NCBI RefSeq assembly: GCF_019400745.1
Contig: NZ_WJIB01000007.1
Location: 1-64,000, forward strand
Direction of reading: 5' to 3'
Length of the DNA stretch: 64,000 bases
From: Cohnella sp. CFH 77786
Lineage (GTDB): Bacteria > Bacillota > Bacilli > Paenibacillales > Paenibacillaceae
The notes beneath the pieces were generated by a model. It searched no databases, was not told the DNA's origin, and saw only the letters and a program-made list of their open reading frames with translations. Position numbers and translations under genes: made by a program. Below, in pieces: positions 17,602-25,424 of the stretch. Within the stretch, counting starts at the first letter, position 1; each line of letters begins with the position of its first letter.

Positions 17602-17725
17602 GAGATCACCGCCTTGATCGGATTGTGATTTGTCATCACATCCCTAACATATGGCAAGGACGAAAGTTCGGTCCATACAAGCGCATAGATCGGTCGGCTT
17701 TTCCGCACCAGCCCGGCATGCCCGC

Positions 17726-19051
17726 TTAACCGTTCGCGTTCATGGGAATCTTGCCGAGCTTCACCGCGATCTGGAGCTGCAAGCGGTCCTCGGAATCGTC
17801 CAGCGAGACGCCGAGGATGTTCTGGATTTTCTCCAGCCGGTAGACGACGGTATTGTAATGCGCGGACAGCTTCTCGCTTGTCAGTTTGATGTTGCCGTTG
17901 CAGCGGAAGAACATTTCCAGCGTCTCGGACAACCTCCCGCCGCCTTTGTGATCGGCTTGACGCAACGGATGGAAATACCGGTCCAGGAACTGCTCCCTCT
18001 CCGCGCCGGAAGGAATCATGAACAGAAGGGAATACACGCCCAGTTTTTCGTAAGTAAGAAGATCGTCCTTCATCCCGCAAATTTCCGAGATTTGCCGCGT
18101 TCGAACCGCCTGCATCCAACTCCCGTGGATGCCCGCGGGTCCCGGTACGGCCCTGCCGGCGAACATCCGGATATCCTGGCCTTCTACCAAAGGGCGCAAT
18201 TCGTAGAGCAAACGCTCGAGCAGCCTTTCGGACGCGCCCGCGTCATCGGAACTGGGTTCGGAAGGCATCGGCACGACCAGCGCAAGATCCTTGCCGATCG
18301 GCGAAGCAAGCAATTCTTCGGCGCCGCGAAACTTCTCGGACCGAATACGGCGGGCGTATTCCCGGAGCATCTCCGGGACGGGGCCGGGAACCGGCCAGGC
18401 GACCAGCACCGCGCAGAGCGGGGTTTCCTCCGGCAAGCTGCAGCCGGCGACGTCCGCCCGCTGTCTCCAATCCGCCTCCGAGACGATTTTGCCGGAAATC
18501 CAATCCTGGAGGAATTGATCCAGATATTTGCCTTCCACTTCCTTCACGGCATCCATATTGGCCATTTCCATGCCGGCTAAAGCGGCCATCCGCTCAATGC
18601 TATACGTATCCAGCTGGGTAATTTCCTTGTCGCGTTCGAGCAGCACGAGGCAGGCCTGCTTCGAGCGCCGAACGGGAATCGCGCTGACGTAAACCCGGCT
18701 GCCTCCGACGGCGTTCGCGAAGCCGCTTCCCGAAATGCGGCCGATATGGCGGAAAGCCAATGCTTGCGCCATCGTCCAAGCCTCGGAGGGATCCATCGCG
18801 CGAAGGCTCAAAGACTGCCATGTTTTGCCGCTCTCGCGGATAATGGCCACGGGGTTGTGAAGCAAGGTTTCCACCGCGTCAAGGAACGGCTCGATACCGC
18901 TTCCCTCCAATAACAGGCGGGCGATCGTCTGGATCCGGTTCTGCAAATCGGCCAATTGGTCCGCTTCCTCACCCGGAATCCACCCGGAAGCTCCAGAAGG
19001 CGGCGGAATCAACGATCCTTGAAATGATTCCTTGCGGGGCATCATCGCCAT
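17726..19051 (-). CDS. PucR/CdaR-type transcriptional regulator
   Basis: A 441-residue protein with a GAF-like N-terminal sensor part (about 30-190). A middle GGDEF-like/CdaR linker region follows (about 190-370). The C-terminal PucR-type helix-turn-helix is LSETLEMFFRCNGNIKLTSEKLSAHYNTVVYRLEKIQNILGV. Such regulators control purine, amino-acid or sugar-acid catabolism, but no matching target is adjacent, so the ligand is unknown. The ATG at 19051 has AAGGAGGGA upstream; the open frame extends 14 codons further. Two perfect palindromes stand upstream (19171-19188, 19245-19258). Confidence 0.82.
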   Translation of the reverse strand: MAMMPRKESFQGSLIPPPSGASGWIPGEEADQLADLQNRIQTIARLLLEGSGIEPFLDAVETLLHNPVAIIRESGKTWQSLSLRAMDPSEAWTMAQALAFRHIGRISGSGFANAVGGSRVYVSAIPVRRSKQACLVLLERDKEITQLDTYSIERMAALAGMEMANMDAVKEVEGKYLDQFLQDWISGKIVSEADWRQRADVAGCSLPEETPLCAVLVAWPVPGPVPEMLREYARRIRSEKFRGAEELLASPIGKDLALVVPMPSEPSSDDAGASERLLERLLYELRPLVEGQDIRMFAGRAVPGPAGIHGSWMQAVRTRQISEICGMKDDLLTYEKLGVYSLLFMIPSGAEREQFLDRYFHPLRQADHKGGGRLSETLEMFFRCNGNIKLTSEKLSAHYNTVVYRLEKIQNILGVSLDDSEDRLQLQIAVKLGKIPMNANG

Positions 19052-19170
19052 GGCTATCCCTCCTTGGGTCGTCGAAGAAGTCCAGCGTTTCATATCGGAC
19101 TGCAGCTTTACAATTATGTGATAATTTCTAACACAAATGAATTGTTAATGTATTCATCTGATCATTATTG

Positions 19171-19188
19171 TAATGTTATGTAACATTA
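19171..19188. promoter_or_regulatory. Perfect palindrome TAATGTTA-TG-TAACATTA
   Basis: Eight-base arms with a two-base centre, 120 bp upstream of the PucR-type gene, in an AT-rich stretch unlike the surrounding DNA. It is likely a regulator operator. Confidence 0.5.
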
Positions 19189-19244
19189 AAATCAAATATT
19201 TTGACAAAAATAGTGGGAACAAGTTGCGGATATTTCACTGCGTT

Positions 19245-19258
19245 ATGTTAGGTAACAT
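19245..19258. promoter_or_regulatory. Second palindrome ATGTTA-GG-TAACAT
   Basis: Shares the TGTTA-N2-TAACA core with the site at 19171. The centres are 72 bp apart, close to seven helical turns, which suits cooperative binding with looping. Confidence 0.5.
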
Positions 19259-19269
19259 GCTCGGCAAAT

Positions 19270-19319
19270 AAAAAAGAAGCCGTTCCATGCCACAAACGGT
19301 TACACAGAACGGCTTCTTA
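19270..19319 (-). terminator. Terminator of the zinc-ribbon gene
   Basis: AAGAAGCCGTTC and GAACGGCTTCTT pair over 12 bp, followed by TTTTTTATTTG on the minus strand. Confidence 0.85.
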
Positions 19320-19328
19320 TGCGATTGC

Positions 19329-20000
19329 TTATGGCCGCGGGTACCCGCAAGCAGCGCAGAACTTCGCGGCCTCGCCGACCTGCGCCCCGCAGGACGGACA
19401 AGCCGCGGCCTCCGTCCGGGCGCGGTCCTCATCCCCCGGATCAACGGACGCCGGCCTTCCCGGTTCGCTCCAAGCGGGAGCCCGCTCCCCGTCTTGCGGC
19501 AACCCGACATCGGCCCAATCGGAGGCGGAAGGAGCCTCCTCCTGCCCGTCGCTTCGCATGGACTCCTCGATCGTTTCCGGGTGCGGGGACGAAGAGCCGT
19601 CTCCCATCGGCTCGGACGGCTCCGCCTGAACCGGCGGTTCCGGGAACGGATTCCCGCACGACGGGCAGAAGCGGGTATCATACGGCACCTTCTTGCCGCA
19701 GACGCATTCTTTCTCGTTGCGAAGCTGCATGATTCGCTGCTCGAGCGCTTCGATTTCGGCACGGATCGCGACGATTTCCTCGCAGGCGGGAATGACCGCG
19801 GACTCCGCCTTGGACAGATCCTTGGCCAGGTAACCTTCGAATACGGCTTCCCCCATCGTCGCGTACAGCTTCTCTATTTCTTTGCGCTTACTCGAAACTT
19901 GGGCATGCAGCCGGGTGATTTCCACCGTTTGCTGCGCTTTTTCGGTTGCGGTGGACACGCCTTTGCTGACGGTCTCCGTTATTTTTCGGAACAGACTCAT
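19329..20000 (-). CDS. Coiled-coil protein with two zinc ribbons
   Basis: A 223-residue protein. Residues 1-100 form a long amphipathic helix/coiled coil (VEITRLHAQVSSKRKEIEKLYATMGEAVFEG). A first zinc ribbon follows (CVCGKK...CPSCGNPF, about 99-118). An acidic, Pro/Ser-rich, probably disordered linker comes next, and a second ribbon (CPSCGAQV...CAACGYP) forms the C terminus. AAGGAGGCG precedes the ATG. The arrangement is common in Paenibacillaceae hypothetical proteins; no catalytic domain is present. It may be a scaffold or adaptor. Confidence 0.75.
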   Translation of the reverse strand: MSLFRKITETVSKGVSTATEKAQQTVEITRLHAQVSSKRKEIEKLYATMGEAVFEGYLAKDLSKAESAVIPACEEIVAIRAEIEALEQRIMQLRNEKECVCGKKVPYDTRFCPSCGNPFPEPPVQAEPSEPMGDGSSSPHPETIEESMRSDGQEEAPSASDWADVGLPQDGERAPAWSEPGRPASVDPGDEDRARTEAAACPSCGAQVGEAAKFCAACGYPRP

Positions 20001-20112
20001 CTGAACGCCTCCTTCTCCGATGTTATTATCTCATACGCGGACGTACGAAACATGGTTCCCGAATCGGATATCGCGGTGACCGGGGTCCCGAATCCCCGGA
20101 GCAACCGCGGGA

Positions 20113-20961
20113 CTAGGGATTTCCGGACGGCCTCCTCCTGTAATCGGTCGGCGTGCAGCCGAACCATTTCTTGAACGCCTTGGAAAAGTAAAGCGCATCG
20201 GGATAGCCGACGGAAGCGGCAACCTCCTCGACCGTCAGCGCCTCCCGAAGCAGCAGCTTGGCGCGGTCCATGCGCAGCTTCTGCAAATAGCGGATCGGCG
20301 CCATCCCCATCTCGCTGCGGAAAAGCTTCGTGAGGTGCGTCCGGTGGTAACCGAGCTCCCTCGCCATCCGGGCGATGGACACGTTCCCCGCCAACTGAGC
20401 TTCCATCCAGCGGGCGGCGCGGTCCGCCTCTCTCGCCGCGATCCCCGCGCGTCCGTACGACGGAGGACCCTCCGGCCGGTTCCGCTTCGCCCAGCACGCG
20501 AACGCCAAGCCGAGCCACCCTTCCGCCTCCCATCCCGCCGTCCAATCTCCGCTCCGAAAGCTGCGATCGATCGCTTGCGCCGCTTGAAGCGCCGTTTCTC
20601 CGCCGCCGATGACGACGGGTTGATCGGGGGTCAATCCAGCCGTCTGAATCCAATGCCCGGCTTTCTGCCCACGGAAGGCGATCCAGCGGTATCTCCATGG
20701 ATCATCCGCGTCGGATTGGTAGGTGTGCAGCTCCCCCGGGAAAATGAAGAAGCTGTCTCCCGCCTTAAGCTCGTACTGCCGGTCCCGGCACCGGTACGTT
20801 CCGGTTCCCTCGATCACGGTGTGGACCAAATAATAATCGAGCACCTGAGGCCCCATCCGATGCTCCGGCTCCGTCTGGGAATGCCCCGCGAACAGGACGG
20901 TGAGTTCCTCGCCTTCGCGCGGATTCGGATGCACCGCCATCGTGCTGAACCGTTTCTTCAC
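20113..20961 (-). CDS. AraC-family regulator
   Basis: A 282-residue protein with a cupin sensor N terminus (YYLVHTVIEGTGTYRC, KAGDSFFIFPGELHTYQSD) and a C-terminal double helix-turn-helix (VSIARMARELGYHRTHLTKLFRSEMG; LTVEEVAASVGYPDALYFSKAFKKWFGCTPTDYR). It starts at GTG. It is divergent from the alpha-galactosidase gene at 21101, so it probably activates that gene in response to an alpha-galactoside, by analogy to MsmR/RafR-type regulators. Confidence 0.88.
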   Translation of the reverse strand: MKKRFSTMAVHPNPREGEELTVLFAGHSQTEPEHRMGPQVLDYYLVHTVIEGTGTYRCRDRQYELKAGDSFFIFPGELHTYQSDADDPWRYRWIAFRGQKAGHWIQTAGLTPDQPVVIGGGETALQAAQAIDRSFRSGDWTAGWEAEGWLGLAFACWAKRNRPEGPPSYGRAGIAAREADRAARWMEAQLAGNVSIARMARELGYHRTHLTKLFRSEMGMAPIRYLQKLRMDRAKLLLREALTVEEVAASVGYPDALYFSKAFKKWFGCTPTDYRRRPSGNP

Positions 20962-21025
20962 CCGCCGCCCCCCTCTGTCAAGAAAACTACATTATTCCAT
21001 ATGATGAATCTTTCTTTCCATGGCG

Positions 21026-21044
21026 CGAAGAAGGCGCTTTCCCC
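21026..21044 (+). promoter_or_regulatory. Weak cre-like site before melA
   Basis: AGAAGGCGCTTTCC matches about 10 of 14 bases of a CcpA cre box and lies about 60 bp upstream of the melA start, next to a TATTCT -10-like hexamer. Catabolite repression would fit the gene, but the match is weak. Confidence 0.25.
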
Positions 21045-21100
21045 TATTCTAAAACGCGTAGGAGCTTCATACAACAGCCTTTTCACAAGGGAGGATCAAT

Positions 21101-22399
21101 ATGGCCAAGATTACCTTTCTGGGTGCCGGAAGTACCGTATTCGCCAAAAATGTACTGGGCGACTGCATGCTCACGCCCGCTCTGCAGGATTTCGAAATCG
21201 CTTTGTTCGACATCGATCTCGAACGTCTGTCCGATTCGGAGCGGATGCTGAACAACCTTCGCCAGACATCCGGAAGCACGTGCCGAATCAAAGCCTATTC
21301 AGACCGGAAGGAAGCTTTGCGCGGCGCCAATTACGTCGTCAACGCCATCCAGGTCGGCGGTTACGCCCCGTGCACCATTACCGACTTCGAGGTGCCGAAG
21401 AAATACGGCTTGCGCCAGACGATCGCCGATACGGTCGGGATCGGGGGCATTTTCCGCAACCTCCGGACGATTCCGGTCTTGATGGATTTCGCCCGCGACA
21501 TCCGCGAGGTATGCCCGGACGCCTGGTTCCTGAACTACACCAATCCGATGGCCGTTCTGACGAACGTGATGAACACCCACGGAGGCGTGAAAACGGTCGG
21601 GCTGTGCCACAGCGTCCAAGTTTGCGTAACCGACTTGTTCCGTAACCTGGGTATGGATCCGGAAGGCGTGCAATCCAAAATCGCCGGCATCAACCACATG
21701 GCCTGGCTGCTGGAAGTTACCAAAGACGGGGTCGATCTGTATCCGGAAATCAAACGCCGGGCGGCGGAGAAACAAAAAGAAAAGCACCATGACATGGTCC
21801 GCCTGGAAATGATGCTGCGGTTCGGGTACTACATCACCGAGTCGTCCGAGCATAACGCGGAGTACCACCCGTACTTCATCAAACGGAACTACCCCGAGCT
21901 GATCGAACGGTTCAACATTCCGCTGGACGAATACCCCCGCCGTTGCGTCAGCCAGATCGAGGGCTGGAAGAAAATGCGCGATTCCCTCGTGAACGATCAG
22001 AACCTGACGCACGAGCGCTCGCACGAGTATGCCTCGTACATTTTCGAGGCCATGGAGACGAACCGGCCGTTCAAAATCGGCGGCAATGTCATGAATACCG
22101 GGCTGATCACGAACCTGCCCCGGGAAGCTTGCGTCGAAGTCCCGTGCCTCGTGGACGCTTCCGGCATCAGCCCGACGTATATCGGCGATCTGCCTCCCCA
22201 ATGCGCGGCACTCAACCGTACGAACGTCAATACGCAGCTTCTGACGATCGAAGCGGCCATAACGGGCAAGAAAGAGCATATTTACCATGCTGCCCTGCTC
22301 GATCCGCATACCTCCGCCGAGCTGTCGATCGACGATATCGTCTCGATGTGCGACGACTTGATCGAAGCCCACGGCGACTGGCTGCCGAAATTCCGATAA
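21101..22399 (+). CDS. melA: GH4 alpha-galactosidase
   Basis: A 432-residue cytosolic glycosidase of family GH4, which uses NAD+ and a divalent metal. The nucleotide loop is FLGAGSTVF (6-14). The metal-binding cysteine and histidine are C169 (GLCHSVQ) and H199 (GINHMAW), and N148 is in LNYTNPM. Overall similarity is to MelA-type alpha-galactosidases rather than 6-phospho-glycosidases. GGGAGG stands 8 nt before the ATG. It is monocistronic, divergent from an AraC regulator, with no sugar transporter in the neighbourhood. Confidence 0.92.
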   Translation: MAKITFLGAGSTVFAKNVLGDCMLTPALQDFEIALFDIDLERLSDSERMLNNLRQTSGSTCRIKAYSDRKEALRGANYVVNAIQVGGYAPCTITDFEVPKKYGLRQTIADTVGIGGIFRNLRTIPVLMDFARDIREVCPDAWFLNYTNPMAVLTNVMNTHGGVKTVGLCHSVQVCVTDLFRNLGMDPEGVQSKIAGINHMAWLLEVTKDGVDLYPEIKRRAAEKQKEKHHDMVRLEMMLRFGYYITESSEHNAEYHPYFIKRNYPELIERFNIPLDEYPRRCVSQIEGWKKMRDSLVNDQNLTHERSHEYASYIFEAMETNRPFKIGGNVMNTGLITNLPREACVEVPCLVDASGISPTYIGDLPPQCAALNRTNVNTQLLTIEAAITGKKEHIYHAALLDPHTSAELSIDDIVSMCDDLIEAHGDWLPKFR

Positions 22400-22438
22400 G
22401 CCTGCAGGCCGGAGAGCGTTGCCTGAATCGAGATCTAT

Positions 22439-22472
22439 ACGAAGAGGAGACCGATTCAGGTCTCCTTCTCTT
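22439..22472 (+). terminator. Terminator of melA
   Basis: GAAGAGGAGACC and GGTCTCCTTCTCTTC pair with a 3-nt bulge around GATTCA, 40 bp after the melA stop. Confidence 0.6.
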
Positions 22473-22534
22473 CATCCGCAGATCGCCCGGGCAAAGCCGT
22501 GTCTTCCGCCGTTCGCAGCGGCCATCGCCCTATT

Positions 22535-22782
22535 CTACGCTCGTATTCCCATTACGACTGCCATCCTCCTGGCCCACGCGGCGACAGCGACGCCCAAGAA
22601 TGTTCCTATAAATCGCAGATAAGCGTAGTTCAGCGATTTGGCGGACGTGGTTTGCATGCACAAGATGACGGAGATCGGCGCCAAAAAAGGGTGTTTGACC
22701 CGGCGAGCTTGTCCGCTTCCCAAGCGAATCCGCAAGAGGACGCCATCTTGAGCGAATAAACGGCCAACTCCGCGTACGTCTA
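22535..22782 (-). pseudogene. Remnant of an aromatic-acid-exporter/FUSC-like protein
   Basis: In one minus-strand frame there is AELAVYSLKMASSCGFAW near 22770. After a frame change it reads KHPFLAPISVILCMQTTSAKSLNYAYLRFIGTFLGV. Together they follow the N-terminal pattern of ArAE/FUSC membrane proteins (helix, then hPFxAxIsxIlxxQxT and RxxGTxxGv). The frame breaks between the two parts and stops soon after (VVMGIRA), so the gene is frameshifted and truncated at both ends. The similarity is from memory of the family pattern. Confidence 0.45.
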
Positions 22783-22928
22783 TCGCGAGAATTCGGAAAC
22801 AAGCCGGCATCATGCAACCATCACTCTTCATCTTTCCACTTTTCCAGAAACGTTTAAATGGAATCAAAGAGGGAGAGAACTTGTTGGTGCTGGAGTTCTT
22901 CTGATGCATGCGGAGGAAATGGTTTTGA

Positions 22929-23133
22929 CGATTCACGGGAACAGATTCAGATGGAAGGTACGATTCCGGGGATGAGGCGGCGAAACAGTTGCCGGTGTCG
23001 TTCGAGGAATGGGAGCGGCGAGCCAAGGAACTTCTTGCCGCGGCGCCGTTTGGTTACGTTTATGGAGCGGCAGGAGCCGGGGACACGAATCGTGCCAACG
23101 CGGAAGCCTTTCAAACCTTCCGTCTTCGGTGAG
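22929..23133 (+). pseudogene. N-terminal fragment of an FMN alpha-hydroxy-acid oxidase
   Basis: The frame 22968-23133 reads LPVSFEEWERRAKELLAAAP, FGYVYGAAGAGDTNRANAEA and FQTFRLR before a stop. This is the conserved start of L-lactate oxidase/2-monooxygenase-type enzymes (VSxEEWExxAxxxL, Y.xGxAGxxxTxxANxxAF). The catalytic barrel is missing: nine bases after the stop the YetF-like gene begins. It is a 3'-truncated remnant with no start codon of its own. Confidence 0.65.
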
Positions 23134-23142
23134 GTGACGCTA

Positions 23143-23733
23143 ATGAACATTAATTTTATATGGGAAGCGTTAGTCATCTTGTTCGTCGGGTTCTGTTTGC
23201 TGAGGATAACCGGCAAAAAAACCGTTGGGGAAATGACAGGACTCGAAATCATCACCCTCTTGGCCGTGGCCTCCATTATTAGCCATGCCGTAACCGAAGT
23301 CGGGTTATGGAAGACGGTGATTACCTTATGCGTATTCGTATCTCTGCTGATTACGGTTCAGTTTCTTGCGATCAAGTTCGATTGGGTGGAGAAAATGTTC
23401 ATGGGGAAAGCCACACTCGTGATTCAAGACGGGAAGATCGAAATGGCGAACCTGAGGAAGTTGCGCCTCTCCGTCGACCAATTGGAAGCGAAATTAAGAG
23501 AAAAAGGGATTTCTTCATTCCGTGATATCAAGACCGCAACCATCGAGATGAGCGGTCAATTAGGCTACGAATGGGCAAAGCACGCAAAACCTGTAACACA
23601 CGGGGAAATGGAAAGGTTATTCGAATTCCTGCATTCGAACTTGCCGCCAAAACAACAAAAACAAAATGAAAACCTATTTCACGAAGTGACTCACGGAGGA
23701 CATCGAAATCCTATTCCCCCGGAATTAGATTGA
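23143..23733 (+). CDS. YetF/DUF421 family membrane protein
   Basis: A 196-residue protein with three N-terminal membrane helices (about 6-24, 35-55, 60-82). The DUF421 cytoplasmic domain follows, with LVIQDGKIEMANLRKLRLSVDQLEAKLREKGI. YetF-type proteins are linked to spore and envelope processes in Bacillus, without a known reaction. GAGGTGACG precedes the ATG at 23143; the frame is open far upstream through the pseudogene region. Base composition is lower in GC than its neighbours, suggesting recent arrival. It ends 16 bp before the convergent DUF1361 gene. Confidence 0.85.
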   Translation: MNINFIWEALVILFVGFCLLRITGKKTVGEMTGLEIITLLAVASIISHAVTEVGLWKTVITLCVFVSLLITVQFLAIKFDWVEKMFMGKATLVIQDGKIEMANLRKLRLSVDQLEAKLREKGISSFRDIKTATIEMSGQLGYEWAKHAKPVTHGEMERLFEFLHSNLPPKQQKQNENLFHEVTHGGHRNPIPPELD

Positions 23734-23749
23734 TTCCGCCACATTCGTG

Positions 23750-24454
23750 TCAGTCGATCCTCTCTCGCTCCCTATGCAGCGCATACAAGGAAACGTACAG
23801 AATAAGAATCAACATCCCGATGAGGAACGTGAAGATGAAGGCGCCCGGGTTCAGCCCCTCGAGCACCCCTTCGATCAGGCGGAACGGACTGAACAGGACG
23901 TCCCAGCTGTTCAAGCGTTCCACCCGCCCCAGGTAAACGCCGAATCCTCCTAGGAAAGAGACCGCCGCGATGAACAGCCAGCCGATCCGCACGTCGGCGT
24001 AATGGCGAACGATGGCCTGAAAATGCCGCATGGACCCGTAGGCCAGCAGCAATCCGCACCAGGAAAACAGGAAGAAGACGACGAGGTCGTACCAAAGAAT
24101 GAGGCTGTCCGGATGGTAAGGCTGGAAAATGACGTGGATGAAGTCCGTGGTCAAATAAGGCGCGTTAGGGTACAGCACCAGCCAGCCCGCGCCCAGGATC
24201 GGCAGCAGAATCGCTTTGACCGCGCCGCGTTTCTTCAATTGGATTTGGATCGCGGTCATGGAGAAAATGAGCGGCAGCCACGCGAGAAACAGGTTCCACA
24301 GCATGAATCCGAACGGATTGTCGCCCATTCGGATGATGCGCACGATAATGAGCAGGACGCAGAGGACGGAGATACCCCCGATAATCCCGTACACAGGGAA
24401 AGAAACGGGATCGGAGATTAGGCGATCCTGGGATCTTCCGCGAGATGCCGGCAT
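23750..24454 (-). CDS. DUF1361 membrane protein
   Basis: A 234-residue protein with about six membrane helices. The hallmark DUF1361 segments are WNLFLAWLPLIFS, LYPNAPYLTTDFIHV and FGVYLGRVERLNSWD. Function is unknown. I choose the ATG at 24454, with GGAGGG 8 nt before; two in-frame ATGs further upstream have no ribosome site. Confidence 0.87.
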   Translation of the reverse strand: MPASRGRSQDRLISDPVSFPVYGIIGGISVLCVLLIIVRIIRMGDNPFGFMLWNLFLAWLPLIFSMTAIQIQLKKRGAVKAILLPILGAGWLVLYPNAPYLTTDFIHVIFQPYHPDSLILWYDLVVFFLFSWCGLLLAYGSMRHFQAIVRHYADVRIGWLFIAAVSFLGGFGVYLGRVERLNSWDVLFSPFRLIEGVLEGLNPGAFIFTFLIGMLILILYVSLYALHRERERID

Positions 24455-24510
24455 TTGCGTTCCCTCCAATCGGTTCATTTCGCGCTCCAACAACCGGCCA
24501 TACGAGCAGC

Positions 24511-25077
24511 CTACGCTTCATATTGCCCTATGTACGATTGAAACTGGCTCCTGCCGCTTTCAGCCTCCGTCTCCAACTGCCTTCGGTGGCGGCGCAGCCG
24601 CTGAAGGACATCGTTTACCTGGTCCGAATGGCGTTGAACGGAGTCGATCGAATCTCGGATTCTGCCCTGAACCATCCAATCGGAAATCAATCCGTCGAAA
24701 AAATAGTCGGAGAAGGTGAGAAAAGGCCCCGTTTGCGGAAGCTCGATGTCACAGGACATGGGAACGTCCTTCCATACGGGTAAGTTGGGCCATCGCTGCG
24801 TCTACTTTGCTTCGATGGCTTCCTTCTCCTCCCGGCCAACCCGCTCGTCCCACTTGCCGAAAAGTTTCAGCCAGAACTGTGAGAACGTCGAGGACGCCAA
24901 CTGGCTTACGTCTTCCCGTTCTCGCTGCAGGGCACGCAGCCAGTCTTCCGCGATTCCTCGCTGCTCCTCGATATCGATTTGCAGGTGTGACAATCTGCGT
25001 TCTCCCGCCCGTTTAACCTCGACGTCCCGGAGACATTGCCGGAGATCCTTATTCCAAGCCTCTATCGGATTTTCCAT
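24511..25077 (-). pseudogene. Coiled-coil protein gene interrupted by a stop codon
   Basis: From the ATG at 25077 the frame reads ENPIEAWNKDLRQCLRDVEVK and further heptad-like helix up to EKEAIEAK, then meets TAG at 24804. In the same frame, 42 bases later, it continues SCDIELPQTGPFLTFSDYFFDGLISDWMVQGRIRDS and a second coiled coil to the stop at 24511. The halves look like one approximately 190-residue coiled-coil protein (N-terminal helix, hinge with DYFFDGLISDWMV, C-terminal helix). Alternatively the downstream half could be separately translated from ATG 24759. A frameshift pair around 24760-24805 is also possible, since the +1 frame gives VDAAMAQLTRMEG. Confidence 0.5.
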
Positions 25078-25327
25078 ACCCAAATATCCTGCTTCCCGCA
25101 AAAAAAGATACAAAATGTATATTCATTACCCACGATAATGATTTTTCACCTGGAATGCAAGTTGTTCTGAATCGTACTAACTCGCATACAAACTCGGAAA
25201 TTTCGTAACCTTACGCAACTCTAGTTTTTAAACCCGTGCGATCACGAGATCCGGTACCTCCCTCCCTGCAGAATACCGAAGGCATTACGCCGGTCTCGCC
25301 GACTTAAACTCCGCCAACCGCTATATA
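25078..25327. other. Intergenic region without recognised features
   Basis: AT-rich at its right end (25085-25240). I see no convincing open frame, repeat or RNA element; it holds the upstream region of the coiled-coil gene and the distal side of the GH15 terminator. Confidence 0.5.
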
Positions 25328-25376
25328 CAAAAAATCGTTCCGTCCCCCGCCGAATAGAGGGCAGGTACGGAACGAT
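25328..25376 (-). terminator. Terminator of the glg operon
   Basis: ATCGTTCCGT (25334-25343) pairs with ACGGAACGAT (25367-25376), and TTTTTTG follows on the minus strand, 50 bp past the GH15 stop. Confidence 0.8.
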
Positions 25377-25424
25377 CTGTTTCCCACGCAATCCAACCCG
25401 CAACCGACCGTAGAAGCATCCCCT

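Noticed and set aside
20060..20110. Terminator after the AraC gene
   Set aside because: CCGGGG/CCCCGG stem exists but no T tract follows on either strand.
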